Source: Bryum argenteum (Eukaryota; Streptophyta; Bryopsida; Bryales; Bryaceae). From it: a DNA stretch of 64,000 nt. The notes under the pieces were generated by a model, which ran no database searches, was not told the DNA's origin, and saw only the letters and a program-made list of their open reading frames with translations. A program made the translations under genes and the position numbers. The DNA lies in contig CM073323.1 of the NCBI GenBank assembly GCA_037043015.1, positions 10,909,758 to 10,973,757 on the forward strand, written 5' to 3'. Positions 36,700-49,519 of this stretch are shown here, piece after piece. Each line of letters starts with the position of its first letter. The stretch's first letter is position 1.

Positions 36700-38574
36700 T
36701 AGTTACTTACATTTACATCCATCAAGTAAAATGTACATCATTTATTATGGCTCTAAGTTTCTCCAATGGTTGCGTATTCAATTGGTTTGCTTTTCTTGAT
36801 TGTGTTATGATGTGCAAGTACAATCTTGTAGCACCATAAGTATTTGATTCCTTGTTTTTACAAATGAAAGTAAGAGGTTTTCTTCTCCTTTACTACTTTG
36901 TAATGCTAACCTCTTGAACTCATCCATACTAAGATACTAAATACGCATTGTAGGTATTATTTAACAACATGAAGAATCTTCATTTGTAGATATTTAGCAT
37001 TGCACTTAATTACTGTGGCGGTAATGATTGTTCAACTTAAATTTTCTTGAACTTGGCAAACTTGAGTAGCAATCACACATTCAACATTTGAAAACTCAAG
37101 CATTTATTATATTATCAATTTCAAATGGTAAGTAGCTATGTTGTATACCACAAGTAAACTTACTATATATATGTTTAGAAACTTGGTGAGTTGGGATTCT
37201 CGTCAACTTTAATGAATCTTGTCCAAATACATAGGCAACAAGCTTTCAACCACATACATGGCAAGGTGTGCTTGGAGTCAAAAAACTGACTATGTTATGA
37301 AACTAATGGCATTCTTTTTATGTTAGTAGTGGCCTTTATAGAGTTCAACTTGTAATGTATTCGATCAACAGATTCCATCACATCTGAGCTACGACTTACA
37401 TACATTAGAATTTCTTGCTCAATTTTGAACCTCAAGTCTCTTAGAATGATTACCAAATAAACAAAAGTATTAGATCAAGAAATTTAACCACTTTGATAAC
37501 TTTTAAACACCAAGATCTTAAATAAAACTTCATGAAAGTTACAAAGTATTTCACAACACATCCAAGTCTTTTGCCAACCTCCAGGTTTTGGGGGTTAGAT
37601 AAGAAACCCAATCAATAATTGTTTGCAATATAGACAAAAATGATAAATATTCATGGTACAATGCAAGTGCTCAACATGGGTGCATTGGCAGCCGTATTAA
37701 CTGTAGCATAAAAGCACGTGCCATTGGTGATGACACCCGTATATATAATACTATTGTCATCTTCTTTCTTTTTATCACACTAAGTTTAAGATGTTCTTCA
37801 AAAATTCTATCATGAACTACGCCATTGCTAGTGACTATTCGCTCGTAGTTTGATGATGTACTCTTAGCACTCGGCAAGGCACCCTCTTGATGCTTGCGGT
37901 GATTGAAGTACATGGAGTTGATAAATTTTCTATGGACATGGAACTTTAAGTCTATGTCTAGAATGATACGCCACACTTCCAAGTGGCCACCCAAGATGGT
38001 GATGATGCCTCCAATTATTTGTTTCATTCTGAAATGGGCCATTGATGGATTCCGAATGGATCTTGTTTAGTTTGTCTCTAGTTTCTTGCAGCCAAAAGCC
38101 ATTTGAGTAGTCTGCAATTGATGAGACACATAACTTTTATTAGTCCCTATACGTCTTTGGGATATTTTTAACGAAAAACTCGTTTCTAAAAAAAGTGACA
38201 CGGATGAAAATATAGATAAGCTATTGAGATCTCAACCGATCAAAATTTTAGTAGACTTGTTGGAAATCAGGTAGAGCAAGCGTTGACTCATGGGACCTCA
38301 TAGAGTGCAAGATCGTAACAATTTAGTGCGCAAAAAAAGCTCCTAAAAATTATGAGCTTCACTTTGAAGTCGAAGTTCTACGAAAATGATATTTGCCATT
38401 ATAAATCACTGACTAGAAAGTTGCTCATCTTCATCTCAAAGTCTCTGTTGTACCAGAAAAATTCATCAACAACACATCTTGGCTCAAATAGTAGCCTTGT
38501 AATGGTAAAAATTGCAAAACATTTTACAAAGAAAAAATAGTCCAAATCTAGACCCCTTGCACTTAAATCCATGC
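36700..38574. other. Downstream region of kinase 2, no gene
   Basis: AT-rich. It parallels 28650-30170 with a local extra segment near 37100-37400. Confidence 0.5.
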
Positions 38575-38917
38575 CTTATCACCAGGGTTGTCAGGACGAC
38601 CGGACCACGAGGCGACCGGTCGACCATGGTCCGGTCGTCCTCAGCCCCTAGGACCTGTCGGTGACATAACGGGTTTTTTATAATTTACATGGGGTAAATT
38701 ACCGTCCGCAGGATTTTTGTATGGCCGACCGCACCCCCCGTCCGACCCTTGGACCGGCCGACCGGTGGTGGGACCGGCGTCTGCAGGGCCGACCGATGTG
38801 AGGACCGGCGAGGTCGGCGGCCGACCGGTGGCGGGACCGGCGAGGTCGGCCGCCAATCGGGGGTCGGACCGGCGGTCGTCAAAGAAGTCGGATCGGATCG
38901 GTTGATTGATCGATCGC

Positions 38918-39246
38918 TGCATTGGCTCTTCAAACTTCAAATGCCCATAACTTCGTCAAAACTTATCCGAATTGCTCATTTAAGATGTTTTTAGACATCT
39001 GCAAAACATTTAGATGCCAAAAAACACCTTAAGTGCACAATTTGGATTAGTTTTGACAAAGTTATAGGCCTTTGAAGGTTGAACGGCCTTTGAAGGCCTA
39101 TAACTTTGTCAAAACTAATCCAAATTGTGCATTTAAGATGTTTTTTGGCATCTACATGTTTTGCAGATGTCAAAAAACATCTTAAATAAGCAATTCGGAT
39201 AATTGTTGACGAAGTTATGGGCATTTGAAGTTTGAAGAGCCAATGC
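38918..39246. repeat. Palindrome A inside the hAT-type element
   Basis: TGCATTGGCTCTTCAAACTT at the left is inverted at the right end. The arms meet around GGCCTTTGAAGG near 39070-39100. Arms are about 155 bp with few differences. Confidence 0.85.
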
Positions 39247-41925
39247 AGGCAATCAGATCGGCCTCCGACCGATGTGCCGACCGATTCAACGGCCGGCGAC
39301 CGATTCGACGGCCACACCCGGTCGGCCCACCCAACCTTCTTCTTTCAATACCCCTTCTCTTCCTAACTTCCCTTCCTCCCCCCCTCCCAAATGCTTGACT
39401 TTCGTGACAAATGAAAGGATCGTTGAGACTTACTGTTTTAGGACGTACAATCTAACATATATAGGCCTAATCGGGAAATTTCTAATACTTGTATTAATAG
39501 TCAAAAGAATGTCCGAAAGATTCTCTTGCAAGAAGGACCATATCCCTAAAGGAGAAGCTCTAGAGTGACCTCCAAGACGGCCATATCTCAAATCTGCGAA
39601 CAAGTTTTTTTGAATTTGATTTTCGGATATCCAACCGTAGGATCTTGGTCATAACGGTTGAATTAGTTGATGTCCAACGGTTGAGTTTTTACTTTCTAGA
39701 AGTTTGGTGAGTTAGGAACCACATCCAATTTACAAAACCTCATTTGAAATCATAGATTGTTCACACCAAGCCTTCAAACACAAACATGACAAAGTTTTCT
39801 TACTGTTAGAAAACTTACTATTAGGGGAAACTAATAGTATTCTTCTTGAGTTATTAGTAGCCTTTTTCTATTTTATCATATATCATATAATATTAGCCAA
39901 TCATATCAAATTTCAAGTACTAATAATAGAAAGTGTCATTTCTATTGATTTTTAAAGTTTTACCCTTTTTAATTCATTACAAAATGAATATTTACTATTT
40001 TAAGAAATTCAACCGTATCGATCTAATTTAAACATTAAGGTCTTCATATTGTTCTTAGAGAATAACTTCATAAGGGTTAGGGAACTCACATTTCATAACA
40101 CATCTAAGTTTTTATCCAAACCCCTCGGGCTTTTAGGGGTTAAATGCTCCCAACTCTCATATGTTAACTGAAAACATTATCAAAAGCATTAATAAGCTTT
40201 AAATGGTACTAAATGGATAGAATATTAGTATTATATGAATCTTACTATACCACCAACTTGTATATTCAAATATCTATCTACTATCCCTCGTATTTTAAAT
40301 CTTGTTCACAATCTCTTACTCTCAATTTTAATTTATTATTTTTCAATTTTAATGAACATATCACCCCCCAAGAATTCTTAATCTTGGTCTTATTTTATTT
40401 AAATTGATATTTCTAAAGCTTGATTGATAACTAAATTTCACATATCAACTTAAAGTAAAAAAATTCAATAATTAAATGGAAGCATTTAAAATCTTAATTT
40501 AAACCGTAAATAATTTTAAGTTGTACTAAATGGATACTTTAACATACATATGTGGATAATATACATTCTATTTTACTTTTGAGAAAGTTGGAAGTTAATG
40601 CAATCTAATAATTGTAATAAATTGTCAAATTGTCCAATAGGCACAAACATTTACTGGAACGTGGTTTACGTAGTCTATAATCTATAAAAAACCCAAAATA
40701 CTATGCGGTCTACGTATGAGAGATGGAGGTGATTTAGTAATTACGACTTGTGTGAATAAGGTACAAAAGGGCATTAGTCACATTAGTCACAACCTACAAA
40801 AAATTAGATAAAATTGTGTGAGGTCCTTCTTGACGTAGATGAGGAAGAAGAGGAGAAAATCCAGCCAAGATAGCAAATTAGATTTGTTTAATTCCTACTC
40901 TACCCCTACCTTGTGTTTTAATTTCTATCTACCAACGCTAGTATTTTAAATCTTGTCCGGCAACCTCAACTTCTAATTTTGATTTATTGCCTTTCAATTT
41001 TAATTAACATGTAACCCTCCTATATAATGTAAATCTATATGATATTTTACTCAAAACTTTAATTTCAAAAGTTTGTCTTCTTGCCTTAATTATCTTCTTT
41101 AATTCCCAATTTATTTAATTTTTTGAAATTGCAAGTATCCTCCTATTAAATATTAATTTTTTTTCTTTCCTTTGTAATTTACATCTACCGCCCCCTTCCC
41201 CCAAATTTCATTCCTTTGTTTCACTCTAACAACTTAATTTCGCACCACTCTCCAAAAACTACAATTAAAAACTCAAAAATGAAACTATTAAGTTCAATAG
41301 TTTATATATATACCCATAAGTATACCCCTTAACCCCTAAAGGAGAGTTTGACCCGAATCAGGTCGATTTGCTTCAAAAGATATGATGCTTTTTACAAAAA
41401 CTGAAACTTTGACTCAATATATCTCAAGATTCGTACATTGAAATCTAATAAAAATTGATGGGTAGACTAAATCAACCGTTATGAACAAGATCCTACGGTT
41501 GGATTTCCCAAAATCAAATTTTAAAAAAATAATTGTTTGCAGATTTCAGATATGGCCGTCTTGGAGGTCACTCTAGAGCTTCTCCTTTAGGGATATGGTC
41601 CTTCTTGCAAGAGAATCTTTCGGACATTCTTTTGACTATTAATACAAGTATTAGAAATTTCCCGATTAGGCCTATATATGTTAGATTGTACGTCCTAAAA
41701 CAGTAAGTCTCAACAATCCTTTCATTTGTCACGAAAGTCAAGCATTTGGGAGGGGGAGGGAGGAAGGGAAGTTAGGAAGAGAAGGGGCATTGAAAGAAGA
41801 AGGTTGGGTGGGCCGACCGGGTGTGGCCGTCGAATCGGTCGGCACATCGGTCGGAGGCCGATCTGATTGCCTGCATTGGCTCTTCAAACTTCAAATGCCC
41901 ATAACTTCGTCAAAAATTATCCGAA
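39190..41925. repeat. Large inverted repeat 1 inside the hAT-type element
   Basis: The left arm (about 39190-39690) is repeated inverted at about 41450-41925. Shared strings include AAGTCAAGCATTTGGG, GGCCTATATATGTTAGATTG, GAGTGACCTCCAAGACGGCC and CCAACCGTAGGATCTTG. The arms enclose an AT-rich centre of about 1.75 kb with no long frame. Confidence 0.9.
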
Positions 41926-42009
41926 TTGCTTATTTAAGATGTTTTTTGACATCTGCAAAACATGTAGATGCCAAAAAACATCTTAAATGTTCGATTTGGA
42001 TAAGTTTTG

Positions 42010-44770
42010 ACTAAGTTAGGGGCATTTCAAGTTTCTGCAGGCAGTCACATCGGCCGCCGACCGATTTGCCGACCGATCCAACGACGGCCGACCGATCCTA
42101 CGGCCCACACCCGGTCGGCCTCTAGCACTCCCCTCTCTCCCTCTCCCCTCTCTCACTCACGAGCCCTTCCTCTCCTCTTCTTCCTCCTCTTCAATGTATT
42201 TAAGAACTTTCTATTTCGAGGACCTGACATCATATTCTCAGCCAAATTCAAGGCATCGACCCACGTGCCACATTCTTTGGGGAATGTCAAGAAGATTTTA
42301 TTGTAATCTATGAGAATTTTTTATTTGAATAATCTTATGGGCTTGGATATGAAAAATAGAACTTTTTATGTATAGGTCCACTTTGTTCATATGAATTTTA
42401 GTTTTCACTATTCATGAACCATTCGACATGCTCAACGAGTAAAATGTCCACATGTTTTCATAGAATTTGCAATTTCTTCATATTGACATATGATAATGAA
42501 AAAGAATGTGGTCTTTGTTTTTTTACAGATTTAACCATCTTTTGTTTGCCTCGTAATGGGTCATTCTTTTTTTAAGGGTTAAAGTGAACATGTATTGGTG
42601 ATGAAAAATTGTAGTATTCCAAAATTATGTTACTTCACCTCTCAGTAGCAGCTTGAAGTAAATTCTATGAAACGTATGGAATAAATTTAAGCATGAACTA
42701 AATTGGAAGGCTAATAGCATTCATACAATTGTGTGAATAAATAGAAATATAAAATAAAACTTCCAATGTAAATTCGTATAACCCAAATTCAATAGACATG
42801 TGTATAAACTAGTATATGCTAATATTTGTTTTTTGAGTGCCTAATAGGATTCAAAGATTACATTTCTATAAGACTTTCCTATATATATAACAAGTTACAT
42901 AGTGGCAATGTGTAAACTTAGACTATGCATTTATCGTTTTTGGTCAATGTTCATAACTTCCACACAAGAATGATTCTTTTCTAGATTTATGGCCTATGTT
43001 ATTTTTTGTTTATGTATAAAATGATCTATTTTTGAGTTTTTATTTTATCAATTCTTGTTATTACAAGAAACTCCATTTTGACATAATTTACATGTATATT
43101 GGAAATATTTGACAGTACAACTTACGGATTATATTTTAAACGTTCAATATATTGCACCTTGTAATATTCTTTCATATAAAATTCTAATCCTACATTACTT
43201 TATTAACAGACATCATGTACCCTATAATTTTTTTATAATATATTGTTGTTTAGCATTCTTGGATTATGATTAAACTTGAGTTTTATCTAAGTGTAAGGTT
43301 TTCTATTTATATTGCGTACATAATAATTTTTTATCTTCTCTAGTATGATTTCTCTTCACATTATAATTAGAATACTTTTTAAATGACTTATACAAAGCAA
43401 ATAAGAATTTTTTTTTATTGTCTATTATTCCATGATAATAAATAATGATAATTTTAACCAAAGCCAAATAAAATTTCAAAAATCTACTAGTTTTATAATA
43501 TATAGCATTGGAATATTAGTATACTTGTTCCTACAGTTGTAGACTCATATGTTATTTTAATACGCAATTGGATAATATTAACTTCAATTGATTGATATGG
43601 CGATCAAATTTGTATTGAATAAGAATATTCTTTGTAGAAGCCTCTTCTTAGCCTCAATTAGATACTTTCTATTCATCTTGTTCGACCCCTATAATATTAT
43701 GCATTTTTGTCAAAGGACTTTAAAAACTTACACTCAAATACTAAATGCCCCCCGGGTTGAATTTGAATATGAGGCATGTTCCTAAAATTCCTTCTTTGGA
43801 CAAAAGGAAAGAAAAGGTAATTTTAAATACACAAAATGTAAAGATCTTTATATTTTCTTTTTACAGTTGTAAAACTATAATATGCGTTAAATAGTAAGTA
43901 ACATCTTATTGATCTTCATTATCCCCTAAAGATCATTGATACAAAATTGTCTAAATTATCAAGAAGAACCTTCTTCTACTTCAGGCCCAAAGAAACTCAA
44001 TCTAAGGATTAATAAGAAGATCCAACCGTAGGATCTTGAAGTTAACTTGACCCTTTACTCGAATGTTGAATTTGAACCGTTGATATTTCTCCAATTTTGA
44101 GATTATAATGGTCAAAGTTGGCTGAATTTTTTCCCTGCGGAAATCCCAAAAAGCCATTTCGACTTTCTTGGATCTTTAGGGGTTATTAGAGTATGTGAAT
44201 TATTGAGAAATTATCAAAAGTGGCTTGAGTCTAGTTTATGTCTTAGTTCAAATAGAGAGACTTTAATTCCTAAAGATCCTTGATGCAAAATTGCCTATAT
44301 TCTCTACAATAATATTCTTCTACTTGAGGCCTAAAAAGCCTCAATTCAAGCATTATATAGAAGACTCAACCGTAGGATCTTAAGGTCACATGTCAAATTT
44401 CAACCTTTCATATATCTCCAAGACCATATGATTATTCAAATAAAACATTCTCATAGATTACAATAAAATCTTCTTCACATTCCCCGAAGAATATGGCACG
44501 TGGGTCCATGCCTTGAATTAGGCAGAGAATTTAATGTCTGATTCCCAAAATAGAAAGTTCATAAATGCGTTGAAGGAGAGGAAGAAGAGGAGAGGAAGGG
44601 CTTGTGAGTGAGAGAGGGGAGAGGGAGAGAGGGGAGTGCTAGAGGCCGACCGGGTGTGGGCCGTAGGATCGGTCGGCCGTCGTTGAATCGGTCGGCAAAT
44701 CGGTCGGCGGCCGATGTGACTGCCTGCAGAAACTTGAAATGCCCCTAACTTAGTCAAAACGTATCCGAAT
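42010..44770. repeat. Large inverted repeat 2 inside the hAT-type element
   Basis: The left arm (about 42010-42330) is repeated inverted at about 44440-44770. Shared strings include GCCGACCGATCCAACGACGG, CTAGCACTCCCCTCTCTCCC and ATTGTAATCTATGAGAAT. The arms enclose an AT-rich centre of about 2.1 kb with no long frame. Confidence 0.9.
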
Positions 44771-45050
44771 CGAACATTTAAGATGTTTTTTGACATCTAC
44801 AGAACATGTACTTGCCAAAAAACATCTTAAACATCCAATTTGGACACGTTTTGACGAAGTTATAGACCTTTGAAGGTTTGACGGCCTTTGAAGGCCTATA
44901 ACTTTGTCAAAAATAATCCAAATTGTGCATTTAAGATGTTTTTTGGCATCTACATGTTTTGTAGATGTCAAAAAACATCTTAAATAAGAAATTCTGATAA
45001 GTTTTGACGAAGTTATGGACATTTGAAGTTTAAAGAGCCACTGCAGGCAG
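44735..45050. repeat. Palindrome B inside the hAT-type element
   Basis: Same design as palindrome A: TAACTTNGTCAAAA and ACATCTTAAAT strings appear in both orientations around GGCCTTTGAAGG near 44890. Confidence 0.8.
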
Positions 45051-45556
45051 TCAGATCGACCGCCGACCGATCCGACGGCCTTGCCGACCGCTGGTCCGAC
45101 CCCCGGACCGCCCCGGCGACGGCTAGCCCGACCCCCGACCGCCACGGCGACGGCCAGCCCGACTCCCGGACCGCCATGGCGACGGCCAGCCCGACCCCCC
45201 GATCCGTCGGCCGCGCCCAGATCTGACGGCCGTCGGGCATGCGGACGGCGGCCCGATCCAACGGCCCGCAAGCGCCTGAAATTGATCCGACGGCCATGAT
45301 CTACTGCGGTCGGCCGCCGTCCGATCTGACGGAGCGACCGGAGGTCGGTCGGCCAGACCGGGGATCAAATTTTGACGGCTGAGATGTGGTCAGGTGGATG
45401 ATCCAACGGTCTCTGAAGTTACCAGGGACCGGGGTAACTCGCATTTACCCCCCCGGACCATGGTCCGGACTATGGTCCCGGTCGACATAGTCCGGACTAC
45501 GTCCGCGGACTAGGTTTACCTCGAATGTCGACCGATTTGACAACCCTGCTTATCAC

Positions 45557-46895
45557 CAATACATCCTTATCTTAGATCGAGTCAAGGTTTCTAGAACAAA
45601 TATTAGACTATGATTGAAATCCACTTCAAGGAATAAAGTAAGAAACTCACAATACAATGGTGGATGAAGGAGATGTAGCTCCTCAAAAATCATCCATTCT
45701 TTTACTTTTTTATTGTAGAAACATTCATTGCAACTCCAATACTAGAGTTACCCGGACCAAAATCCTGCCAACTACAAAGTTGTTGGAATATATCTAAAGA
45801 TCACAATGATGTAGAAAAAAATGCATGAAAAACTTTTTTTGATCTCACATGATTGGCTTGCAATGGAAAAACATGCCCAAACTTTGAAAATACAAAAACA
45901 AAAGTTGCCTTCACTAAAATGCATGTTGTTTATTTATACTTTATTGTATGGGTCTGCATCTTATACTACAAAATCTAGACATTAGAAGAGAATTGGGTTC
46001 TTGGAGTCACTAAACCAAAAATTGGGTTTTCCCAAAAGAAAGATAAAGGAGAAATTCGAGAAAAATAGCAGAGAGCAATGCGTATATGGCACCTAAGGTG
46101 ATGACATTCGAATGTAGAAGGGTTATCACCAATCACATGAGGTTGAAGAAAACAAAAGAAATTCAATGAATATGAAAATTGACAGCCCTAGACATTAAAA
46201 ATAATAACTGGGGAGTGGAATACGCGGTGAAGGACTTACTAGAGTGTGCATCGGTGTACATTGCAACACTTGATTTCTTGCATGTTTGAGTGTGATGTCT
46301 GTACCCGCTCCGTTCATGTTAGTGGCCACATCGGCAAGGTGTCATGACGTAGGTGCCACCTCACCCACCCACGTTGTTCAAAGTGTATGAGGTCAACTCA
46401 AGTGAAGGAATTTTTAATGACCTTGACTATTTTGTGGAAAACAAACAGTTAATTTCCAAGCCAAAAGTACTAGGCATGTTGAAGCTCCAATTCCCCTCTA
46501 ATTATGCTAGATTATGATCCAACCCAACTAATTTAGTCCAAAACGAGTTTGTATAAAGAAGTTATGGGCTTATGGCTCTTGTAGCGTGTGATTTTTGCGT
46601 CAAATGTACCCCGAATTTGGCATCCAAAAGCTTTGTGAGTAGTGGATCAAATGCCATCAGATCATAAATTGCCATCAAATGCCATCAAGTCATATATATA
46701 TCAAATCTTAGAGAGAGCTTTTCATTGGCGCCAAAGTAACACAATTGATTCTCAAAATTGAGCTTGGGACAATATGGGATAGAGGGAGTATGATGTTACC
46801 TTTTACACCCACTTTCTTTACCAAAAATTTTACACCCTCTTTCTTTACCAAAAATAACCTAACGTGCTCCAATACGTTTGTAGAATTCTCAAACA
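45557..46895. other. Continuation of unit 2 after the insertion, no gene
   Basis: It follows 30170-31500 of unit 1 closely. AT-rich and non-coding. Confidence 0.5.
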
Positions 46896-47132
46896 ATGAT
46901 TTGCGTGTTCGATATGAGTTGGTCTAGAGTTACGAATGATGGTGGCCTTCAAGCTCATACAAATGATTTGCATATGAAAGTGGCTCCTGATGCTGACACT
47001 CATTGTATTCTCGATGTTTGCAGCTTCGGAGAGGCTATTGTTGTTGCTTTGCTGGGGATTGACGGTCAAGTGGTGAGAGATTTCGGCATGGTTCTCTTTC
47101 GCGGACGGTCGTTTGAGTATCTCAACGCATAA
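46896..47132 (+). pseudogene. Conserved short coding-like fragment, copy 2, family unknown
   Basis: It reads MSWSRVTNDGGLQAHTNDLH then KVAPDADTHCILDVCSFGEA and LLGIDGQVVRDF. It is the counterpart of 31503-31774 and ends soon after. No family recognised. Confidence 0.35.
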
Positions 47133-47549
47133 TCTGTGTCCCTGGTAAGTTTACTCTAGCTCCCTATCGTCCGTGTTTCTGAAAGAACAACTTGCAGTTG
47201 CTTATCTCATGTATTTGGTGCTTATATTAATGTATTTGTAATTCAGTGATATCAATATAACAGCGGAAGTTTACAACAGTTCTGTATTCCTAATTCAGTG
47301 AGGTTTCGAAACTTTTATTCAATGAAGGAAGATTCAGGAAACCCTAAAATGCTGTAACTAAGTAGCATGCTAATGTGTGCTTGAAAGGCTGTTGCAATTA
47401 ATATGTGGTCTTGTCTTGTGCAAGTAATTGGTGTTGTTGTGCCGACTGCCGAGTGTATTGACTCTTCGCAATAGAAGGAAGACGATGCATCATAGAGCTT
47501 ACGCTTGATTCTTGGAATTCTTGGAGAATAAGCTCCGCTTGGATTATCG

Positions 47550-47801
47550 TACTAGAGAAGCGGCATTGTATTGCCGATTCGGTAGTATGGTGAGGTCACT
47601 GGCGAGCCCATAGGGCGAGCCAGCTGGCCAAACCATACTGCCGAATCGGCAATACACTGCCGCTTCTCTAGCGTTAAAGGAGGAGAATCGGCAAGGCTGG
47701 CCGATTATGAACGGGCAGAATCGGCACTCCACCTCACTTGCCGATTCTACCTAAAAAAAATCTTTATAAACTAGCCGAATGAGACATACGGTCCTTTAAC
47801 G
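47550..47801. mobile_element. 252-bp foldback insertion specific to unit 2
   Basis: Unit 1 reads GGATTATCGATACATTTT with no gap; unit 2 is interrupted after TTATCG. The insert has a hairpin at 47552-47671 with near-perfect arms of about 39 bp (CTAGAGAAGCGGCA ends), followed by a second segment bounded by CGTTAAAGGA (47672) and TCCTTTAACG (47792-47801). A possible 2-bp CG duplication flanks it. Family unknown. Confidence 0.75.
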
Positions 47802-48955
47802 ATACATTTTTGTTTAAACTCTTCGGGGTTGTCACCCGATCCACAGTATCGATCCTTCTGTAACCTCTTTGTTAGGAAGGAAGCATTTACTCACACGAGG
47901 ATTTGCATGTTCATGTCTACGTAATGGTATTCTCTATAATATCACACTTTGTTGTAATTGTATGATACCAATTATATTCTATAATATCACTTGTGAAATT
48001 GAACGGCACTACAATAAGATGAGGCGTGCCACTTTAGCAAAAGAAAACCATTTTAATGGAATAAGATTACGTGTATTCCTCAAAGTGTCTCCTTCACATT
48101 GACAAGTGATTGTCTAATGCAAATCCAAACAACAACTAGGTAACTATGAAATTTTTAACCTCTAAAGAACCACGGTTTTCTTAAACCCCCAAAATCAAAT
48201 TTTCATTCGTTGGATATATACCAATGGCAAGATCATAACGTTCATAGTTGACTGAAAAGGTTTTTTGGGCTTTGCTAGAAGACGTTGTCTAAATGGTGCC
48301 AAGGGAGACTTGATGACTGTTACTCCAAACATTTGGCTCATATTTTCTTCCATGTAGACAATCAAGTTGAGTCACTCATGCAAAATATTAGAGGCCCAAT
48401 TTGCTTTTTTGACCTTCATGCAAGTTATTTTCTAGAAGAAGGTCTAAAAACAATGATATAGTAAAACATGCATTTAATTAGATATATTTAGTTTTAGAAA
48501 AAAAATGAACGATGAGTAGGTGCGTTTATGGATTATAGATTTTGAGAGAAAAACAAATTGGAAAAAATCCAAAATCTTGAATATTGATAAATTTTATAAG
48601 AAATAATTTGGAAATTACTAGAAATTGTGAAGATTGTTTTTGAAAATTTTGGAGGTTGCCCATGTTAATTTGACAATCTCTTTAACCTCAATCACTTGAG
48701 AACTTGACCAATGATTTGGTAATGAAAATCATTCTATAAAAAAAATTAACCAAAAATCTAAATTTCAAGTGTCCTATTTAAACATAAAATCTTAAATTTC
48801 TACATGAAGGTTTTAACATTGAATCTGGCTTTGCAAATTTTACCACATACACTTTACATCTTACAGTGAACACGGCAACGGACAACTCTTTATTATGTAC
48901 TATAAAATATGGAATGAGCTTTCATTTCAATTTTTTATTTTTCAATTTCTATAAA
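47802..48955. other. End of unit 2, no gene
   Basis: It parallels 32740-33790 of unit 1. AT-rich. Confidence 0.5.
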
Positions 48956-49023
48956 TGATGTGAATCATTTTTAATGTCAAGAGGCACCATGGATGAGGAG
49001 ATTATATTGGTGTTCAAAAGTGA

Positions 49024-49507
49024 AGGCACCACAAGCCTTGGCTTGGTGGTTAGGGCTCATGGCCCCCAATGAGGAGGTTGTGGGTTCTATTCCCCATGCT
49101 GGCCTAGTGCTGGCACTCTGGTTCACCCAACTATTGTAAGGGGTCCTTGGACCTTGTTGTATGGGTACCTCAAAGCCCTTTGGAGGGATACTATGTCAAG
49201 TATCTTCAAGGCACTAGTAACTAGCTAGAAACTAGCGTAGTTATAGTGTCCACCCTCGAGAGGGGGAAGTAGTATTATTCTAGTTTCTCCTTGTCCGGTG
49301 GCCATCAAGATATTAGCATTTCAAATGGACACTTCTTTCACGCCGGCCCCTTAAATAGTCAGTTAAAAACTAGCGTAGTTATAGTGTCCACCACTCCACC
49401 CTCGAGAGGGGAAGTAGTATTATTCTAGTTTCCCCTTGTCCGGTGGCCATCGAGACACTCCATTCACGCCGGCCCCTTAAATAGGGGCGGGAGTTTCTAT
49501 TTATCTA
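49024..49507 (+). mobile_element. tRNA-derived SINE, copy 2
   Basis: It is flanked by the 11-bp duplication TTCAAAAGTGA (49013-49023 and 49508-49518). The A box TGGCTTGGTGG is at 49039-49049 and the B box GGTTCTATTCC at 49083-49093. The body is shared with 22228-22718, and the tail is TTTCTATTTATCTATT. It carries its own 138-bp internal tandem duplication (from 49230 and 49368) with different limits from copy 1. Confidence 0.9.
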
Positions 49508-49519
49508 TTCAAAAGTGAT

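Larger units (their letters stand above)
38583..45548. mobile_element. 6,966-bp hAT-type non-autonomous element with nested inverted repeats
   Basis: Ends are CAGGGTTGTCA and, inverted, CAGGGTTGTCA. Both sides carry the 8-bp duplication CTTATCAC (38575-38582 and 45549-45556). In unit 1 the same site (near 30176) is uninterrupted. The 8-bp duplication and CAGGG ends are the hAT signature. No transposase-like frame is visible anywhere inside. The interior is built from inverted arms (listed separately), clusters of GACCGG/CGACCGATC motifs, and two AT-rich centres (39760-41440 and 42350-44430). Confidence 0.9.
33850..48955. repeat. Segmental tandem duplication, unit 2 (15.1 kb; about 8.1 kb without the 7-kb insertion)
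   Basis: It repeats unit 1 in order: upstream C/T-rich region, kinase gene, long AT-rich tail, the DTHCILDVCSFG fragment and the GAATATGGAATGAGC end. Interruptions specific to this copy are the 6,966-bp hAT element (38583-45548), a 252-bp foldback insertion (47550-47801) and an extra stretch of about 300 bp near 37100-37400. Confidence 0.95.

Noticed and set aside
44750-45271. 173-residue Arg/Gly-rich frame inside the 7-kb element
   Set aside because: It comes from the GACCGG-type repeat clusters and the palindrome. Similar pseudo-peptides appear in each arm, so it reflects the repeats, not a gene.
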